Of a stretch of DNA of 64,000 nucleotides, positions 1-21,000 are shown piece by piece. The notes under the pieces were generated by a model that worked only from the letters and a program-made list of their open reading frames with translations, did no database searches and was not told the DNA's origin. This DNA is from Alitta virens (taxonomy: Eukaryota; Annelida; Polychaeta; Phyllodocida; Nereididae), in the NCBI GenBank assembly GCA_932294295.1, contig OW028575.1:41636753-41700752 (forward strand), given 5' to 3'. Position numbers and translations under genes: made by a program. Each line of letters starts with the position of its first letter. The first letter of the stretch is position 1.

Positions 1-7483
<7,483 letters not shown>

Positions 7484-8486
7484 TGAGAAAAGTTAGCAGA
7501 AAACTGTGACCAGATAAATATATTGAATTTTTGAGGACTTATAAAATTGATGCAGCTTACATATATTCATGGTCTTTACATTTGATTTCACACTGAGTAA
7601 TGACGTAATGCAGGATTTCCTGGAGGCCAATATGGTCCAAATGAATTTGAAATGCCCTCAATTTGCAAATGATTTTTGTAAGCCTAATTGTGTTAATATG
7701 GATCTTATTCGGCGTGCTTAGATACCCGGCACGCTAGATAGCTCTACTTGAAAATATACAAGGAACTGCACTAATATTGTTGAGTTCTATGTAGGTAATT
7801 GTTATGGTGGTATTTTGTTTGGTGTTCTGAGCAAACTGTTACATGGGTAATCATGAATTGTATGATTATGTGCAAACATGCATATTTTAAGGAGATATAT
7901 TTAATGGTGTGATAACCAACATTTTGTATTAGCTGTTAAATAATATACTATTTATGCACAACTCTTGGATTTAATACATACTTAATATTGTCAGGAGATG
8001 TATATACTGTTGACACATAGAAGACCACACAGAAGAACTTCTAAGAACTGACAATTGAAAAATCTGAGATTGAACTTGCAATATGTTTGCATATATTCTA
8101 TTCAAATATATGTGTGTAACATAATTTGCCATATATATTGAAGAAATAGACTCTAAATATTGAAGAGACAATGTTAGACGTTATGGAATAAGTTATTAAA
8201 GGCAGTATATTTATGCTTGAGCTATTTAGCTTTAATAAGATTAATCTTGTATGCCAATTTTAATATATTATATTATTAATTCTATCAAGTATTGATTACA
8301 AGCAGTGAATCAAATGTCAAATAAATATATTATGGACTAATCATGTAGTCCTCTCTATGCTGGAAAACCTATGTTATATTACTAAGAATTTTGTTAGGAT
8401 TTGACACAATGATTTTTGTGTTTCTGCATTATTTGAAGATTGTTTGAAAAATACATGCATGATACATAATATCACTATTTTTGTAA

Positions 8487-8492
8487 AATAAA
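8487..8492 (+). terminator. Candidate polyadenylation signal for the GH31 gene
   Basis: AATAAA about 1 kb after the stop codon, with no other gene between. This implies a 1-kb 3' UTR and is only a candidate. Confidence 0.35.
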
Positions 8493-9651
8493 GATTTTAA
8501 GATCATTATTTTTCCTGTTATTGCAAAAATGTGGGAGGGGGGGGGGGGCCATTCCCCCTGGGTCGACTAGTGCTCAGGGCACTTTTGAATCAGTGGACAA
8601 AGGGCAGGGGCTCAAGCATGCCCCTTCCTATCTGCCTGACCTTTTATGAGAGCACTTAGCAAGTTAGCATACAATAAGACCAAGGTTACTGACTTGGTCA
8701 AGAACAGCCTTTTACTCCCCCTGCGCAATTGCCTTGTATTTTCCACTTATTTTTGGAATTCCTTGCCTGTTCACTAGAAATGTTCAATTCTCATCTCTAG
8801 TGGCAGCTAATTTGCATATTTCATCTACACATGTGATGGTGCTTCTTGATTGGCCAATATCTCCCAAGCACTGTGCTGTCAGCTTTAAGCCAATTGAATT
8901 GAGCAAACTGAGCTATCTTCGTTTAAGAATTGAGTGTAATCAATATACAAGTTCACTAGACATTCAATGCCATAAGAGCTCATAAGCTATTAGGCAAAAT
9001 TGTTTGTAGTCTAACTGGTAAACTAGCAAAAGAATTGCTATCAACTCATGACATTTCCTAATTTATTCAGCTACATTCTGATTGGCTGTTGCAAATGACA
9101 TAGCTGCCAGTCAGGAGCCTTGGTATTAGTTAAAGCATATATATGTGCTGTCACCACTGAGCAATGTACGTCATATCTTGGCAAATACCTGTGCTATATA
9201 TATAGATCCAGAAATGGCAAGTTCTGGGATGGTGCATGAGCGAGTTTTGGTCCTTTCCAACCAATATACATATTAATGCTTGAAACTTGTTCTAAATGCT
9301 ACAGTTGACCAGTGCCATAATTTTACACCAATACAGTACCGTGCTTTTAGACTTTACAGAAGCCTTTTTGAAATATTTCCGGTACCAGAAACTAAGAAGA
9401 TTGTCTTAGAGTGTCTCAACCGAATGAGTGAGACTCTCTGAATGTGTGAGACTTGGCATGTCCGATAGATCTCTGCCACGTACGTATAAATTCAGTTGGC
9501 GGGAAACTGGAGGAAAATTTACCACGTAGCCCCCTGTCGATAACTGCAAATAAAACATTTGCCGTCTTGTGCTGCCATCTCACGGAAAAAATAAATGGCC
9601 AGTTTAGTTGCCTCTTGAACCAAAGTCGTGAACAATTATGTTTAGTACTAT

Positions 9652-9694
9652 TTTAAACCATAGAGCTATAACATGTTATAGCTCTATGTTTAAA
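9652..9694. promoter_or_regulatory. Long palindrome upstream of CatSper3
   Basis: Positions 9659-9673 and 9674-9688 are exact reverse complements, giving a 30-bp perfect palindrome with no loop. The flanking TTTAAA at 9652-9657 and 9689-9694 extends the symmetry, with one unpaired C at 9658. It ends 187 bp before the CatSper3 ATG. Function is unknown; a dimeric factor site or a hairpin in a 5' UTR are both possible. Confidence 0.6.
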
Positions 9695-9881
9695 CTGATC
9701 CAGAGTTGAGTTTAGATGGGAACTGAATTGATGGGAAAATTGCACACACAGATTTGTAGTACATGTACGTACTTAGGCAATCAGTCTGCGCTCGCAACAA
9801 CGCAAGTCGTCAGCTCTCAATGCTCGTCTGCTGCCAGTACGTTATTTTACTTTATCGAGAGGAACTATACTTTCATACACT

Positions 9882-11662
9882 ATGCATTCATCATCAGCCG
9901 ACATACTGAACTCGTTGGAACTCCAGAGACACCGCCCTGATGAGAAATTTCATAAACTCGTTTGCAAATTTACAGAGTCACAAATTTTTAATGGAATGAT
10001 AATGGCGGTCATCCTGGTGAATTCGATCATGATTGCTATAGATACGGATCCCAAGTTAGTGGATCAATTGGGTATTACTCTTGATATCCTTGACTACTCA
10101 TTCCTAGCTGTGTATACTATTGAATTTGTGCTGAAAATATATGCAGAACCAGTAGGTTATTGGTATAGCTATTACAACATCTTTGACTTCATTGTTCTTG
10201 GAATATCATGGGTACAAACAGGTATTGAACTATCACAATCTGGAAACCAAGAAGGGGGCCAAAATTTGAAAGCACTTCAAGTCCTGCGAGCACTGAGGGC
10301 ATTGCGTGCACTCAGAACGGTTTCCTTCATAAGGGGTCTCCAAGTCTTGGTCACTGCACTAATTGACACCATTCGTCGCTGGGTCATCAATATCATGGTT
10401 CTTCTTCTTCTATTCATGTATCTCTTTGCCATCATGGGCTACTATTTTTGGGGCTCCAAGGACGAGAGTTCCGACCGTGAAAACTGGGGTAGCTTAGGTT
10501 CAGCAATGATGTCTCTTGTCAACTTTGTGACGGTAAATTAAGTTAATTTTTAATATCCGTAATACAGTGACATACAAATGAATAACATGAAGTCTTGTTA
10601 ATTTGAAATATTTCCATCTCTTTGTATTTTGTAAAAAGGTAGATGGCTGGACTGAACTCCAAGACAAGCTTGACCAGATGACCCTCACATCCCGCCTCTA
10701 CACTATAACATTCATATTCCTTGGAAACTTCATCCTCACCAACATTTTTGTTGGTGTGATCATCATCAACATTTCTGAAGCCACTGAGAAATTTAAGGTG
10801 ATTTCTTTTTTAATACTCTTTTGATTAAATGCATGACACAGCTGTAAATTATGTAGTGACTTTGGGGCAAGGCTTCCTTTGAAATATTGAATTATGACTA
10901 AGTTTGCATAATCTGAATCACTACATGTAATATGGGGTAAAATTTTTGCATCCTTGCTTTCAGATGGAGCGGACTCAAGCGAAAGAGGCTGTGGTCAAAA
11001 TGAAGAAGGAATTCATGATGGTGCGACAACACCAAGATGTTCAACAGATGCTTGAAAGACAGGTACATTAATCAGTATATTTTATTGATTTGATCGATAA
11101 GAGTAATGATTAAATTTGAACTTAAGATATCTCACTGAAAATTAGTTTACACCAGTGGCAAATATGTGCGCCCATTGTTTGAATGTTGTTTATTTACTTT
11201 AAAATCATATTCATTTGATTGTGATCATATGATTAAATGATATAAAATTTTTAATTATCATTTGAAGGACTGTGGCATTCTGTTTTTAGAAACGCGGCTC
11301 ATTCAGTAACTTTGCAGAGATGGTTTTGGATTTTGAAAAATGCTTGAATCATGAAGATTGCGAGTTGACTGCTGACCTCTGTACTAATTTGCTTTGGCTG
11401 GAAACATTCACCAAAACATTGGACCACATGGACAATGTACTTCTCATGTATGTTATAATTATGTTTTTATAACAAATCCTCAAATCCAGTCAATTAAGCA
11501 AATGGGGAAAAAAAAGTTCAATGTTTCCACCTCCCTCATATTGTCTTTTTCATTTTGCGCAGGACGCAGCATCTACATTTTGAAATAGCTAACCTGTTGG
11601 TTAGAATTGAGGAGGGCAAGTTGGAAAAGAAATTCAGGTCACAAGGAAATGAGACTTTATGA
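9882..11662 (+). CDS. CATSPER3: Cation channel sperm-associated protein 3 (CatSper3)
   Basis: A pore-forming subunit of the sperm flagellar CatSper calcium channel, a heterotetramer of four different six-helix subunits. Exons: 9882-10532, 10639-10797, 10964-11062, 11290-11447, 11563-11662. Together they give 388 aa, close to the roughly 400 aa of vertebrate CatSper3. The S1 helix is near residues 36-53. S4 carries arginines at every third position (R136, R139, R142, R145) followed by R151. The pore loop has T217-V-D219-G-W221, the TxDxW calcium filter typical of CatSper, split exactly by the first intron. S6 (FLGNFILTNIFVGVIII) is followed by a charged helical tail rich in Lys, Glu and Gln. 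The start codon is the first ATG of the open frame and leaves a short cytoplasmic N-terminus, as expected. CatSper4 is the main alternative; the length and the short tail favour CatSper3. Confidence 0.88.
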
Positions 11663-12603
11663 ACACCATTATAATACCATTTAGCAAATGTGGCTCAATG
11701 TATCGTGTTACGGGACCACTGGACACATCAGTTCAAATATTATTAAATGCAAACTTTGCATCTATTGAATGCAAGTACAGTGTAGTGATTTATGGTTGAG
11801 TTGAGGGAACAAAGTAGTTCTACAGTTTTCCACTAGGGTTAACTACAGGTGCTCCGTCTATTGTGGGCTGAGCGAACTAAATTGTAAATATTGAGTAACA
11901 CAGCTGAAGAATTTCTAGCTAGCCGTTCTAACATCATAAACCTGATCAGCGAGATAATAACCAGATAAATATTTCATTAGCTCACATCTGAATATTAGAT
12001 CATGTGAAATTGTGAAAAGAAAGATTTGTCTTGGTCCCTGACATCGGATCTAACCTTGTGAAGGTAAGAAACCACTGAAATCCCTGACTTTGTCAATGTG
12101 TCATGTCAAGTGAATGACTCACAAAAAGGAACAACTTCAGATAAGCAGGTTGTTGAACCGTTGTTCTATAAAATTTACTAAATTTGTACAAAAGATGTTA
12201 GGAGTCTAGTTCCTGTTTGATTATGTAGTTCTTTAAATCATTTAAGGTTCAGTATTGAAGCTTGAAACAGTTCACTAACTTTAAGTCTTTAACCATTAAT
12301 GTACCCAAACCAAAGCAGTTTATTGTTTTCTTTAACCTTGTTAATTGGAATATAATCTTAGATTCTTGATTGTTGAGAATGACATGCAATGCAATTTTAT
12401 GCGAGTGCAATATAACCATGGCCATGACTTAACATATATGCTTAATATATAAGTTTCAGTTTGACTTGTCTTCAGAGTACAAAGTCTGTACAAGTATATA
12501 TGTGACTATACAAGAACTACGTGATGTAGAGTAATATAAGTAAATATTTCCTACCAAGTCAGGCCATGCACCAGAATTCTGTCATTATTTCTTTGCATTG
12601 CAG
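11663..12603. other. Intergenic region with possible non-coding first exon of the caspase gene
   Basis: No ORF of note. A good splice donor context (GAAG followed by GTAAGAA) lies near 12062. It could join to the acceptor at 12604 as a 5' UTR exon of the caspase gene. Otherwise I see nothing. Confidence 0.3.
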
Positions 12604-12626
12604 GGCAGGTCCATGTGAATGCAATC

Positions 12627-14360
12627 ATGGACAACAGAGACTGGGAGGACGAGTATGATTTCAGTCATGCAGAGAGGGGGAAAGCCATCATTATCAATAA
12701 TATCCAGTTCGAGGATTACACAGACCAGCCATACCGAAAAGGAGCAGCCAGTGACTCTGAGAACTTGGGCGACACATTTGCTTTGCTGGGATTTGATGTT
12801 AAAGTTTACACAAATCTAACCACAACTGAGATGCTGTCTGTATTGCAGCAAGGTAAGACTTTGAATTTGTAGATATGGCGGTTATATATTGTTGATTTCT
12901 GATGTCATAAGAAGCATGAGGTCGTTGAGCAATTTTATTTGGAATTTAATATTGCTAAACAAGTAACTCAATTATTAATTATTATTAAAATTAATATGAA
13001 TAATTAATTATTATTAAAATTAATATGAATAATTAATATGAAATAAATTATTCTGAGTTCTAAAATTATAATGAAGTTGTTATCCGTTTATTCATGAATG
13101 TTTTTTTTATTTCATCTGCAGCTGCTAAAGAGGATCATTCAAACAAAGACTGTTTTGTCTGTGCCATTAGTTCCCATGGCAGCGAAGACTTGCAGAAAAA
13201 GTCACGGTGGTCCAGCAAAACGGAAACAAGTGATGTGATTTTTGGAACAGATGGAGTTGTTCATCTCAAGCTTATTACAGAAATGTTCACTGAAAAGAAA
13301 TGTCCTTCTTTGGCAAGGAAACCCAAGTTGTTTTTCATTCAGGTGATTGCCAATATACCTTCAACAAGCTGCAACAGTTTGGTAATGACTATGAGCAAAG
13401 CAACCAAGTATGCAAAGCTGAGGCAAGCTGCAAAACAATGGATTAGGAGACATGGAATTAGAAGTTGAATAAAATAGAAGGGAAGAAAATTATGTTTGAA
13501 ACAGGCAGATGATAAAGCAGTGGCTTTCTATTAAGTTATAATGACTAAGTTTTAAGTTACGGGTACAACTTGGCAATATTTAATTAAGTGAAATATGCAT
13601 AAGGTAGTCAATTTATTTATTTATTTATAGGCTTGCAGAGGAGATATGTTAGCGGAAAATGTGGAGGTTGCGGATGGTGTCATGGAGGATGAGATAGACT
13701 GGGGAGGTTACCATGTTGTTACGCAAGACATTCCCATCTACAGAGACTACCTGCTGGCCTATTCTGCTCCTCCAGGTATGAATGTTTTTATAACAGCTGT
13801 ACCTAACTTGTCGCAAAATTGTCAGCTTGCTTCAACAGAAAATTAAGTTATTGCACCTTAACTGTGAAAACATAACACAGTTGCACCACTCATTGAACCA
13901 CTGTTATGGTGAAGTAATTAAAACACAGCTGGCAAGGAGCAAACTGTGATCCATAAATGAATCATTTTAGTTTATTAATTAGTACTAATTGCATTTAACA
14001 GCTACTCAACCTGCCTAGGCTGTCTGGGTTGTTTGTTTGTCAGAAATAATAATGCTGAAAAATAGATTCACTAAATAGGAGGAATTTTATTTTGCAGGGT
14101 TTTTCTCATTCAGAAGAGGAATCGGATCCTGGTTTGTCATCTCTCTCTGCAATGTCTTACAAACATGCCACAAAGACAATGATTTGCTGACTATGCTCTC
14201 CAAAGTGAACCACCAGGTGGCTGTGGAGTTTTCCGTCAACACACCTAGAGACAAACGGACACACGGACGACACATAGTCCCTTGGATAACATCCATGCTC
14301 ACTAAAGACTTATACTTCCGACCAAAGACTGATGAAGGAAAACGCATTGAATTTGTCTGA
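12627..14360 (+). CDS. Executioner-type caspase with minimal prodomain
   Basis: A cysteine protease of family C14 that cleaves after Asp in apoptosis. Exons: 12627-12852, 13122-13342, 13631-13775, 14098-14360, joining in phase to 284 aa. The catalytic dyad is visible: His94 in SSHG, and Cys151 in the FFIQACRGD block, which is formed across the intron after 13342. The S1 arginine region reads [11 protein letters not shown]. The small subunit begins around the [16 protein letters not shown] block. A DEID sequence in the inter-subunit linker is a plausible activating cleavage site. Only about 18 residues precede the large-subunit core, so there is no CARD or DED. I chose the ATG at 12627 because the exon opens upstream without an in-frame ATG and the preceding bases fit a start context. 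An unseen upstream exon could lengthen the N-terminus. It is closest in type to caspase-3/7. Confidence 0.88.
12965..13045. repeat. AT-rich tandem repeat in first caspase intron
   Basis: Two near-identical copies of an approximately 36-bp unit made of AATTATTATTAAAATTAAT-like sequence, followed by a partial third. Simple intronic repeat. Confidence 0.7.
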
Positions 14361-14550
14361 ATTTAGGAGAAAGCATTCCAAAATTATATTTTCATACTAT
14401 TACAATTTAGAAGAACTAGTACAGTATTTGTAAAATTATTATCATACCGTGATGCAATATGACACTTAAGATCAACTGCTATAGTGTACATAATCTAAGA
14501 TGTATGTACATTTTATCTTCCATCTCTAAGAGATCTATACTGTATGACAC

Positions 14551-14556
14551 AATAAA
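14551..14556 (+). terminator. Candidate polyadenylation signal of the caspase gene
   Basis: AATAAA 190 bp after the caspase stop codon, in AT-rich sequence. Confidence 0.5.
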
Positions 14557-14841
14557 TGGTGGAACTTTTTCTCAACCACTTTTATTTTCTTACAAACACA
14601 AGAACAGTTCTATATTAAATACCGGAATAGTACTATATTTAAAATTTTAATATTTATTTAGAGTAACGGGTATGGGCACCTATTATTTTGCTATTTATTA
14701 TTTAGTATCAATATTATAAATCAATATTTTGGTTCCCACATCTTATTTATAAATTAATGTGATTAAAAAGCGAATGTGCAGATGCATGTAGGAACATTGT
14801 AGCAACTACTTAATGCTAGACCCGTATAGTATATATATGTG

Positions 14842-14907
14842 CAGTACCCCATTGTTATGGGGTACTGTTATGTGTTATAATTTCTTTGGCTAGACCCAAA
14901 GAAATTA
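14842..14907. promoter_or_regulatory. Two adjacent perfect hairpins upstream of the STOX gene
   Basis: Hairpin 1 has an 11-bp stem at 14842-14852 / 14857-14867 with a 4-base loop. Hairpin 2 has a 12-bp stem at 14878-14889 / 14896-14907 with a 6-base loop. Only 10 bases separate them. They lie about 200-250 bp before the STOX ATG. Confidence 0.6.
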
Positions 14908-14929
14908 GACCTAGCGGTGTGGTTATAAG

Positions 14930-15098
14930 AACGCACAGCAGAGGGCAGAGGCGTCCAGTGGTCACGTGGATCGCGTCGGCCGCGTGAGTTGTGTGCGACG
15001 TCATGATGGCCCAAGTTTTGAAAGTGACGCATAGTTGACAGTCGATGGAGTAGATGTAGACGTTGTATATATTTATGGATTTGGATTATATGTGAAGA
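14930..15098 (+). promoter_or_regulatory. Probable STOX promoter / 5' UTR
   Basis: A CpG-richer stretch in otherwise AT-rich DNA directly before the STOX start codon. It contains a CACGTG E-box near 14963 and a GACGTCA (CRE-like) site near 14998. The call rests on position and composition only. Confidence 0.4.
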
Positions 15099-18000
15099 AT
15101 GGCTTGGCGTCAGGAAGACATAGGTGACATGGCTTGGCTCTCACCGCGCTGTCTTGTCATCGTGTTGAAGCCAGAGCGCAATGACGCTGGTGACGGAACG
15201 TCCCTGCCTGAAAAGTTGTTTGAGAGTTTCCAAGAGGAAAATGGACAGTGTCACTGGAATCCACACTTGGAGGAGAGCATTAAACATTGTCGTTATGTGG
15301 GATATTTGCATCCTTGCAGTTTGCTCATCACAGCTCGGGATATTTACTTGGATACAATCAAGGGGGCTTGGAAGCGGCGCGTCTTATTGGCCCCGACGTC
15401 TTGCAGCATCGTTAAAGTTGGTGAGTAGACGCTGGCTGGGACGTCTCCTGGGACGCTGTTTATAGGTCATGCACCAAGTGCGATGCCCAAGCACTTGCTG
15501 TGTTATTCTGTCTAGTTGGTTTAGGCCTAATGAGGTGCATTCATGTCAGACATCATAACATAAAACTGTATTTTATATGTATACCCAGATTTAGTCAGCA
15601 GGTCAGATAAATATATTTCTGACTAGCCTGTAGGCTAAACACAATTTTAAATTCGGCTACATAAAAATAGAGCTTCAATAACTCGATCCTCAATTTTTAT
15701 TTGGTGACTTTTTTTTAATATATATATTATCTATATATATATATATAAAATATTATATATTATAAATTTCATGGCTTGTTTTAGCTCCATGATATTATAT
15801 ACAAGGCAAGAATAAACCAGGTGATTTTTCTGGACAGATGAGCATTGCATGTGTAAAAGCATTCCCAGGTGCAATTACGCTGAATTCAGTTCTTAACCCA
15901 CAATCAACTGTTAAGGTCAGCCCTGGAACGGAATTATTGGTATTTTTTGCAAGAGACGCGTGCATTTCAGCTGAGGGCATGAGAAACAAAGATAAGGGGT
16001 TAGAAAACTGCATGATATATCTATATGAATATTAGACCATATCATTGTTCTACGTCCATGGATAGATCTATTGACTCCCCCCCCCCCCCACATTAATGAC
16101 TGGTAATAGGTCTACACTAATTAATGTATACATTTGAAAAATGTAGGTGTAGGACTGTAGGTCCTACCTATATTATAACTGTCATTTCCACTGTTCAAAC
16201 TGATTCACTGAAAAGAAGGTTATGATTGCATTGATTGCTGTTCATACAACAGACAATTTGTAGTCATTAAAAATTCCAATATGCAGCGTTAGTTTTTTGC
16301 CATATGTTGGGTCGTGCTATTATTTTGCTTGTAAGGAAATTGAGTTGGTGTTAAGTGGGGACCTCAATGTTAATCAATGCTGCACATGTTGGGCCTTTGC
16401 TTAGAATACAATGAGCAAAAAGAGGATTTATTTGCGGAGCTGTTGGGCCGGGGGGTGCTGGCGGGGGGGCGCATTGGGGGCCATATGGAGAGTAAGGGGT
16501 TGACAATGAACCCTCCCCCCTGGCTGAAAAGCCTCTTTATGGTTATTCTCTGGACACGCAGATCAAGTTTCTAATCCGACACCGTTTAAAATATGGAATG
16601 ACCTTGGATTAATAAACTTGCAAAAAGGGTGGTACCAATTAAAGCAGCCATAGGTTTATACGACTTTGTCCGGTTAAAATTATCATAGCCTTAAAATGTT
16701 ATTAAGGTGGTCTGTGGGGTAGTTACGTAATGCCTGTCATTTGACTCATTTCATTTGTTCAAGCATCTTTGCTTGGTGGGCAGTAATTAGATGCACTCTT
16801 CCTAGCTGTTAGTTTAATTATGGATCCATCTCCCTGAGTGTGAATGTCAAAATGGGGGAGGGGATATTACGCATTGTTACGTCACATTTCACCCTCAAGT
16901 CGCTCTGAGGATATGGTAAATACTCAGCTGGGGGTTGGCGGGAGCCCCGTGGGCAGATGGGCATTTGGTTTTGGGTGAGGGGTTCATGAAACCCGGATTA
17001 CCCCCTGCCCTAACCCAGTCTCTCGGCTGCCATTCATTGGATTCATTTAGGCTCTGTCGAACAGCTTTTGCAGCAATGGACCATGTCCTTAACAGACTCC
17101 ATGCACTAATTAAGAGCAATTTCTATGCATTGTATTGTGTGGGGGTGACATTTTTCACTGAGTATGTCTCACTGCAGCTGTTCAGCAAAGTTGATATGAA
17201 ATAGTTCAATTATTATGTTATGTGTCAGCAACTACATTATATTCATTTACAAGTATAGTACTCATTCTAAGTTGTAAACGTCAGTTATCTAGATGCCAAA
17301 TGATGAACAAATATAGATGACCTTTGAATTGTCCAGTCATGGCACATGCAATTACTTTGCAGCGTGTAGATTAGATGTTATTAAGTACTATGCTCATTAG
17401 AAGGTGTTGTTATCACGCAATGAAGTCCCCCTATGACATAAGTCATTGTTCAGTTGACATCGTGTTTGTGCCTGTGCTGTATCTCTTGTTTTGGCTCATT
17501 ACTACACTTAATTTCATGGGTCGCTAATTGTGAATGGGCATTCGGGTGCATCATTTATATACTCCGCTGTCACGTTGGGGGTCTCTGGCACATGAAATAA
17601 CCAATTAAAGATAGACTGAATATTATTTATGGCTTTTCTGGTCACATTTGACATTTTGATGTTACACGTAGATGTGTGTTCACTGTGATGAACTCAGCCC
17701 TTATCTGACATAGAGTTACATGTGTATTTGGTATTAATAAACAAAATTTAACTCACACGCAGCAGTGACGTTCTTGTTAATTATGTTGTAATTGTGGGTG
17801 TTTATATTAGTCACCCTGGGTATTTAGTTTGTGTAGTTACAAGTAAGAATTTATTTAATTAACCAGAAAATAATGTCATATAGGAATTTTTTTTTTACGT
17901 GTAGGTAGTGTGAACCATTTTTTACTATTGTTTTGTCTTCTGTGACGTTTCTTTCAATTTTGTACTTGTTTTTTTTTATTTCTTGTATGATATTTTTGTA

Positions 18001-21000
18001 ATACATTTTTACTAATTGCAATTTTTCGTGTGGCATATAAACGTCACATGTGTCACACATCCAGAAAAAACCGGTATGAATTGATCTGTAGTGATATATT
18101 CTAACTTGGAAAGCCTCATGAAATTTAATTGTATTTTTTCACAGGTGAACTGCCTCAAGTGGAGATGTTGGTCCATCCACAGACTCAGTTCACTCCTCTA
18201 CCAGAAGCTCTCTGTCTCATCATCTCTGGATTGTGCAAAGAAGGGCATCCGGCAGTCCTGGAAGCAATTCGTGAAGGTCTCGCAAAACAGTATGAAGGAA
18301 TCCAACAACCATCTGAACATGTCATTTATGAAACCTTAGATTGTCTTCTTAAGGAGAGGAAAATTTATCACACAGGTAGGATACATAAACTTGTATCTGT
18401 ATTGTTAACTTTTTCAGCAGAGTATTAGTCTGGCACTCAATGAGTGGCTCACTGGTAAAATACAAAATACATAACATTTGTGTTTGATTCCCAAGTGGGG
18501 TTCCCGTTATAGACGATTACTGATTACTTTAATATTCTTCGTATTTTGTTCAGCTGTTTTATTTTCAATTTCTCTGTAATTCCAGGTCATGGCTATAAAA
18601 TCGTTACTCCAGAGACATTCGCTATGTTAGAGAAAGGATACCTGAACGAGCAACCATCCCCGATATTTCTTCCTTTACCTGTTCCAAGCAAATCGGCATG
18701 CTCTGAGATGAGGTCCATCTCTTGTCAGACTGCCAATGTTAATGATGGTGACTCCTCAACACTGTCCGAGTCTCAAGAACAGCCAATTTCTGAGTCCAAG
18801 GCTGAGAAAAAGGCAGAAAAAAAGCTAAGAAAATCTCGCTTGGATCGTAGTAATTCTGTCCGAGTACCAAAGAAAGACAAGAAAGCTAAAGACGAGACTC
18901 TAGCGAGAAGCAACTCATTACGGTACAATGAAGAGAAGGCGGCTGTTCTTGTCAGTGATCTCAACTCAAAGGAAGCTGATGTCACACAGACTAAGGAGAA
19001 AGGTACAGAATCATTTACTTCCTTGAATTTATACATAATGCTGCATACTTCTTCTTTAGAAACCTGTTTCTATAGCGTGTTACAATGTAGATGTCGAGTA
19101 GTGCTCCCAACCATTCATAGAATCTTTACAATTTCTTGTGGTCCTCTTTAGACAAAGTGTAGTTTTATGCCTTTATGGTGGCAGTTAGGTTGTTTAGAGG
19201 TGTGTCTGATGTGTTGTAAATGATGGTGTAGTTAAGCATGTTAAAAGTTTTGTTTACTACTGTGTTATGGTCGCCTTGGAAGGTGAGGTATTTTCCTTTT
19301 GAAAGTAAATCAACTATATCATGGAAATGGATCTGTCCTAAAGGGACCCCCGAGTAGCCTCAGCTATTCAAGATAATATATATTATTTAGATCAGAGTGA
19401 GATAATTGGCATTAGTCTTGTAAGATCAATAGTAGAGATCACGCAGTGGTATACAACTATACATGAAACTCCATGGGTCCCACAATTTAATAGACGAAGT
19501 GCAGTATTAATGCAATTGTATAACTGATAGCTTCATGGTTGGTGATCATGTAAGGAATGAATGGTCGATATCATTGAAGGTCTTAAGAAAGCTTTGGACT
19601 CCGTGAATCACGTCAAGTGCTCTTTGAGTATCTTTAATTGTCAATAATTGGCCTAGCTTCAGAGCTTATTTATTTCAGGCAGTTAACCAATGGCCATTCT
19701 TGCGTTAAGCTGACAGAAGCATTGTGTACACTTTTAAATGTTCAGTTAGTGAATGAGCTTACATTATGTACAGCAACGGCAAATACAATAAATAAGTCAC
19801 AAGCTGTATTCTTATCCTGTTAATTATGGGGATATGCCTAGCTGATAAAGGAAGGTTTAGGCCTATTCTTGCCTCGGTTTCTATACTATAAACTAAGGAG
19901 CCAGTGGTTGATTGCATGTAATTATATAATTAGTAGTCCTACTGTACATTGTATTTTGTAAAACTGGGTTTGTAAGGCTACTTATAGTCAGCCAGTTTCC
20001 TTTTGTGTGGTGTAATTACAAATTCGGCGGATGAGAGATTGTCCTTAGATTAAGCCATGATAAGGGGATGCCTGCTAGATAGATACATGCTGGATGAAAG
20101 TAGGCCAAGCCCGAGGCCAGTTGATGCATGACCAGATTGTCACAATAGGAGACTTCAATGCAACCAATTTGCATGCAAATTGCAGAATAAATCAGCAGAT
20201 CACAAGATCCCTGGCCCCCTAGGTCATTGGAAAAGAGACAGAAGGCTGCCAGTCATATGGTCAGTTTGACCATCAAAAAAGGATCACTGACCATTGTGTC
20301 ACGTTTCCCCCTGGGGTTATGGGGATGATACTATACAGATAGAATCATTATGTACACTTTTTTTTTTAGTATTGGTACAAAGGTTGTTTCAAGGGTTGTT
20401 TGTTGTCATTCGAAAGAGACACTGAAATGTTACAGCTGTCTCACTGCTTGTTTTTATTCACAAAGGCGGTTTGTATTGTTTGGGATAAAATTATTAAAAT
20501 GTTTGACGTGGCCTGTTTGAAGTGCATTGAATTGCAATGGGTGTATGGCTGTGCAAATATCCCCGCATTGTTCTGAAGAGCTGAACAAATTTTGGCATTG
20601 GATGCACCAGCATAGTGGCCCACCTGGCTGGTTGCTATGGCGACGTATTCCAGGTGGGCCAGGTGAGAGGGAGGGGTAGAGAGGGGGGCAGTTCATTTGC
20701 TCTTAATACCCTTACAATATGGCTACCATCACAGCTGTCACTCCCCTCCCGCCTCCCGCTCTTCTGGAGCAGCGTTTTGTTTCATTTTTTTGAATGAAGC
20801 GATTTAATCGTGAAATTAGGGACGTCCTGAAGTGGGGTGTGTGTCATTACCCTGCCCTGTGGGACGTGTCACCTTGCATTTGCGGCAAGGTGCAGTTCAG
20901 CCATTGGAGGTTCAGCTAATGCAGAACGATCTACCTTTTCACAATCTACAATATCTACATACAGCTGTAATGTAAGAGCCCAGTTCCTAGCCCTTGTGTC

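Larger units (their letters stand above)
7484..9881. other. Intergenic region between the GH31 gene and CatSper3
   Basis: No coding exon is recognisable. It contains AT-rich 3' flank, a run of 12 G at 8537-8548 and, near its right end, a palindrome at 9652-9694. The CatSper3 promoter should lie in the last few hundred bases. Confidence 0.5.

Noticed and set aside
16935..17204. 89-codon frame in STOX intron 1
   Set aside because: No splice sites, no recognisable domain, and overlapping open frames on the other strand; probably chance.
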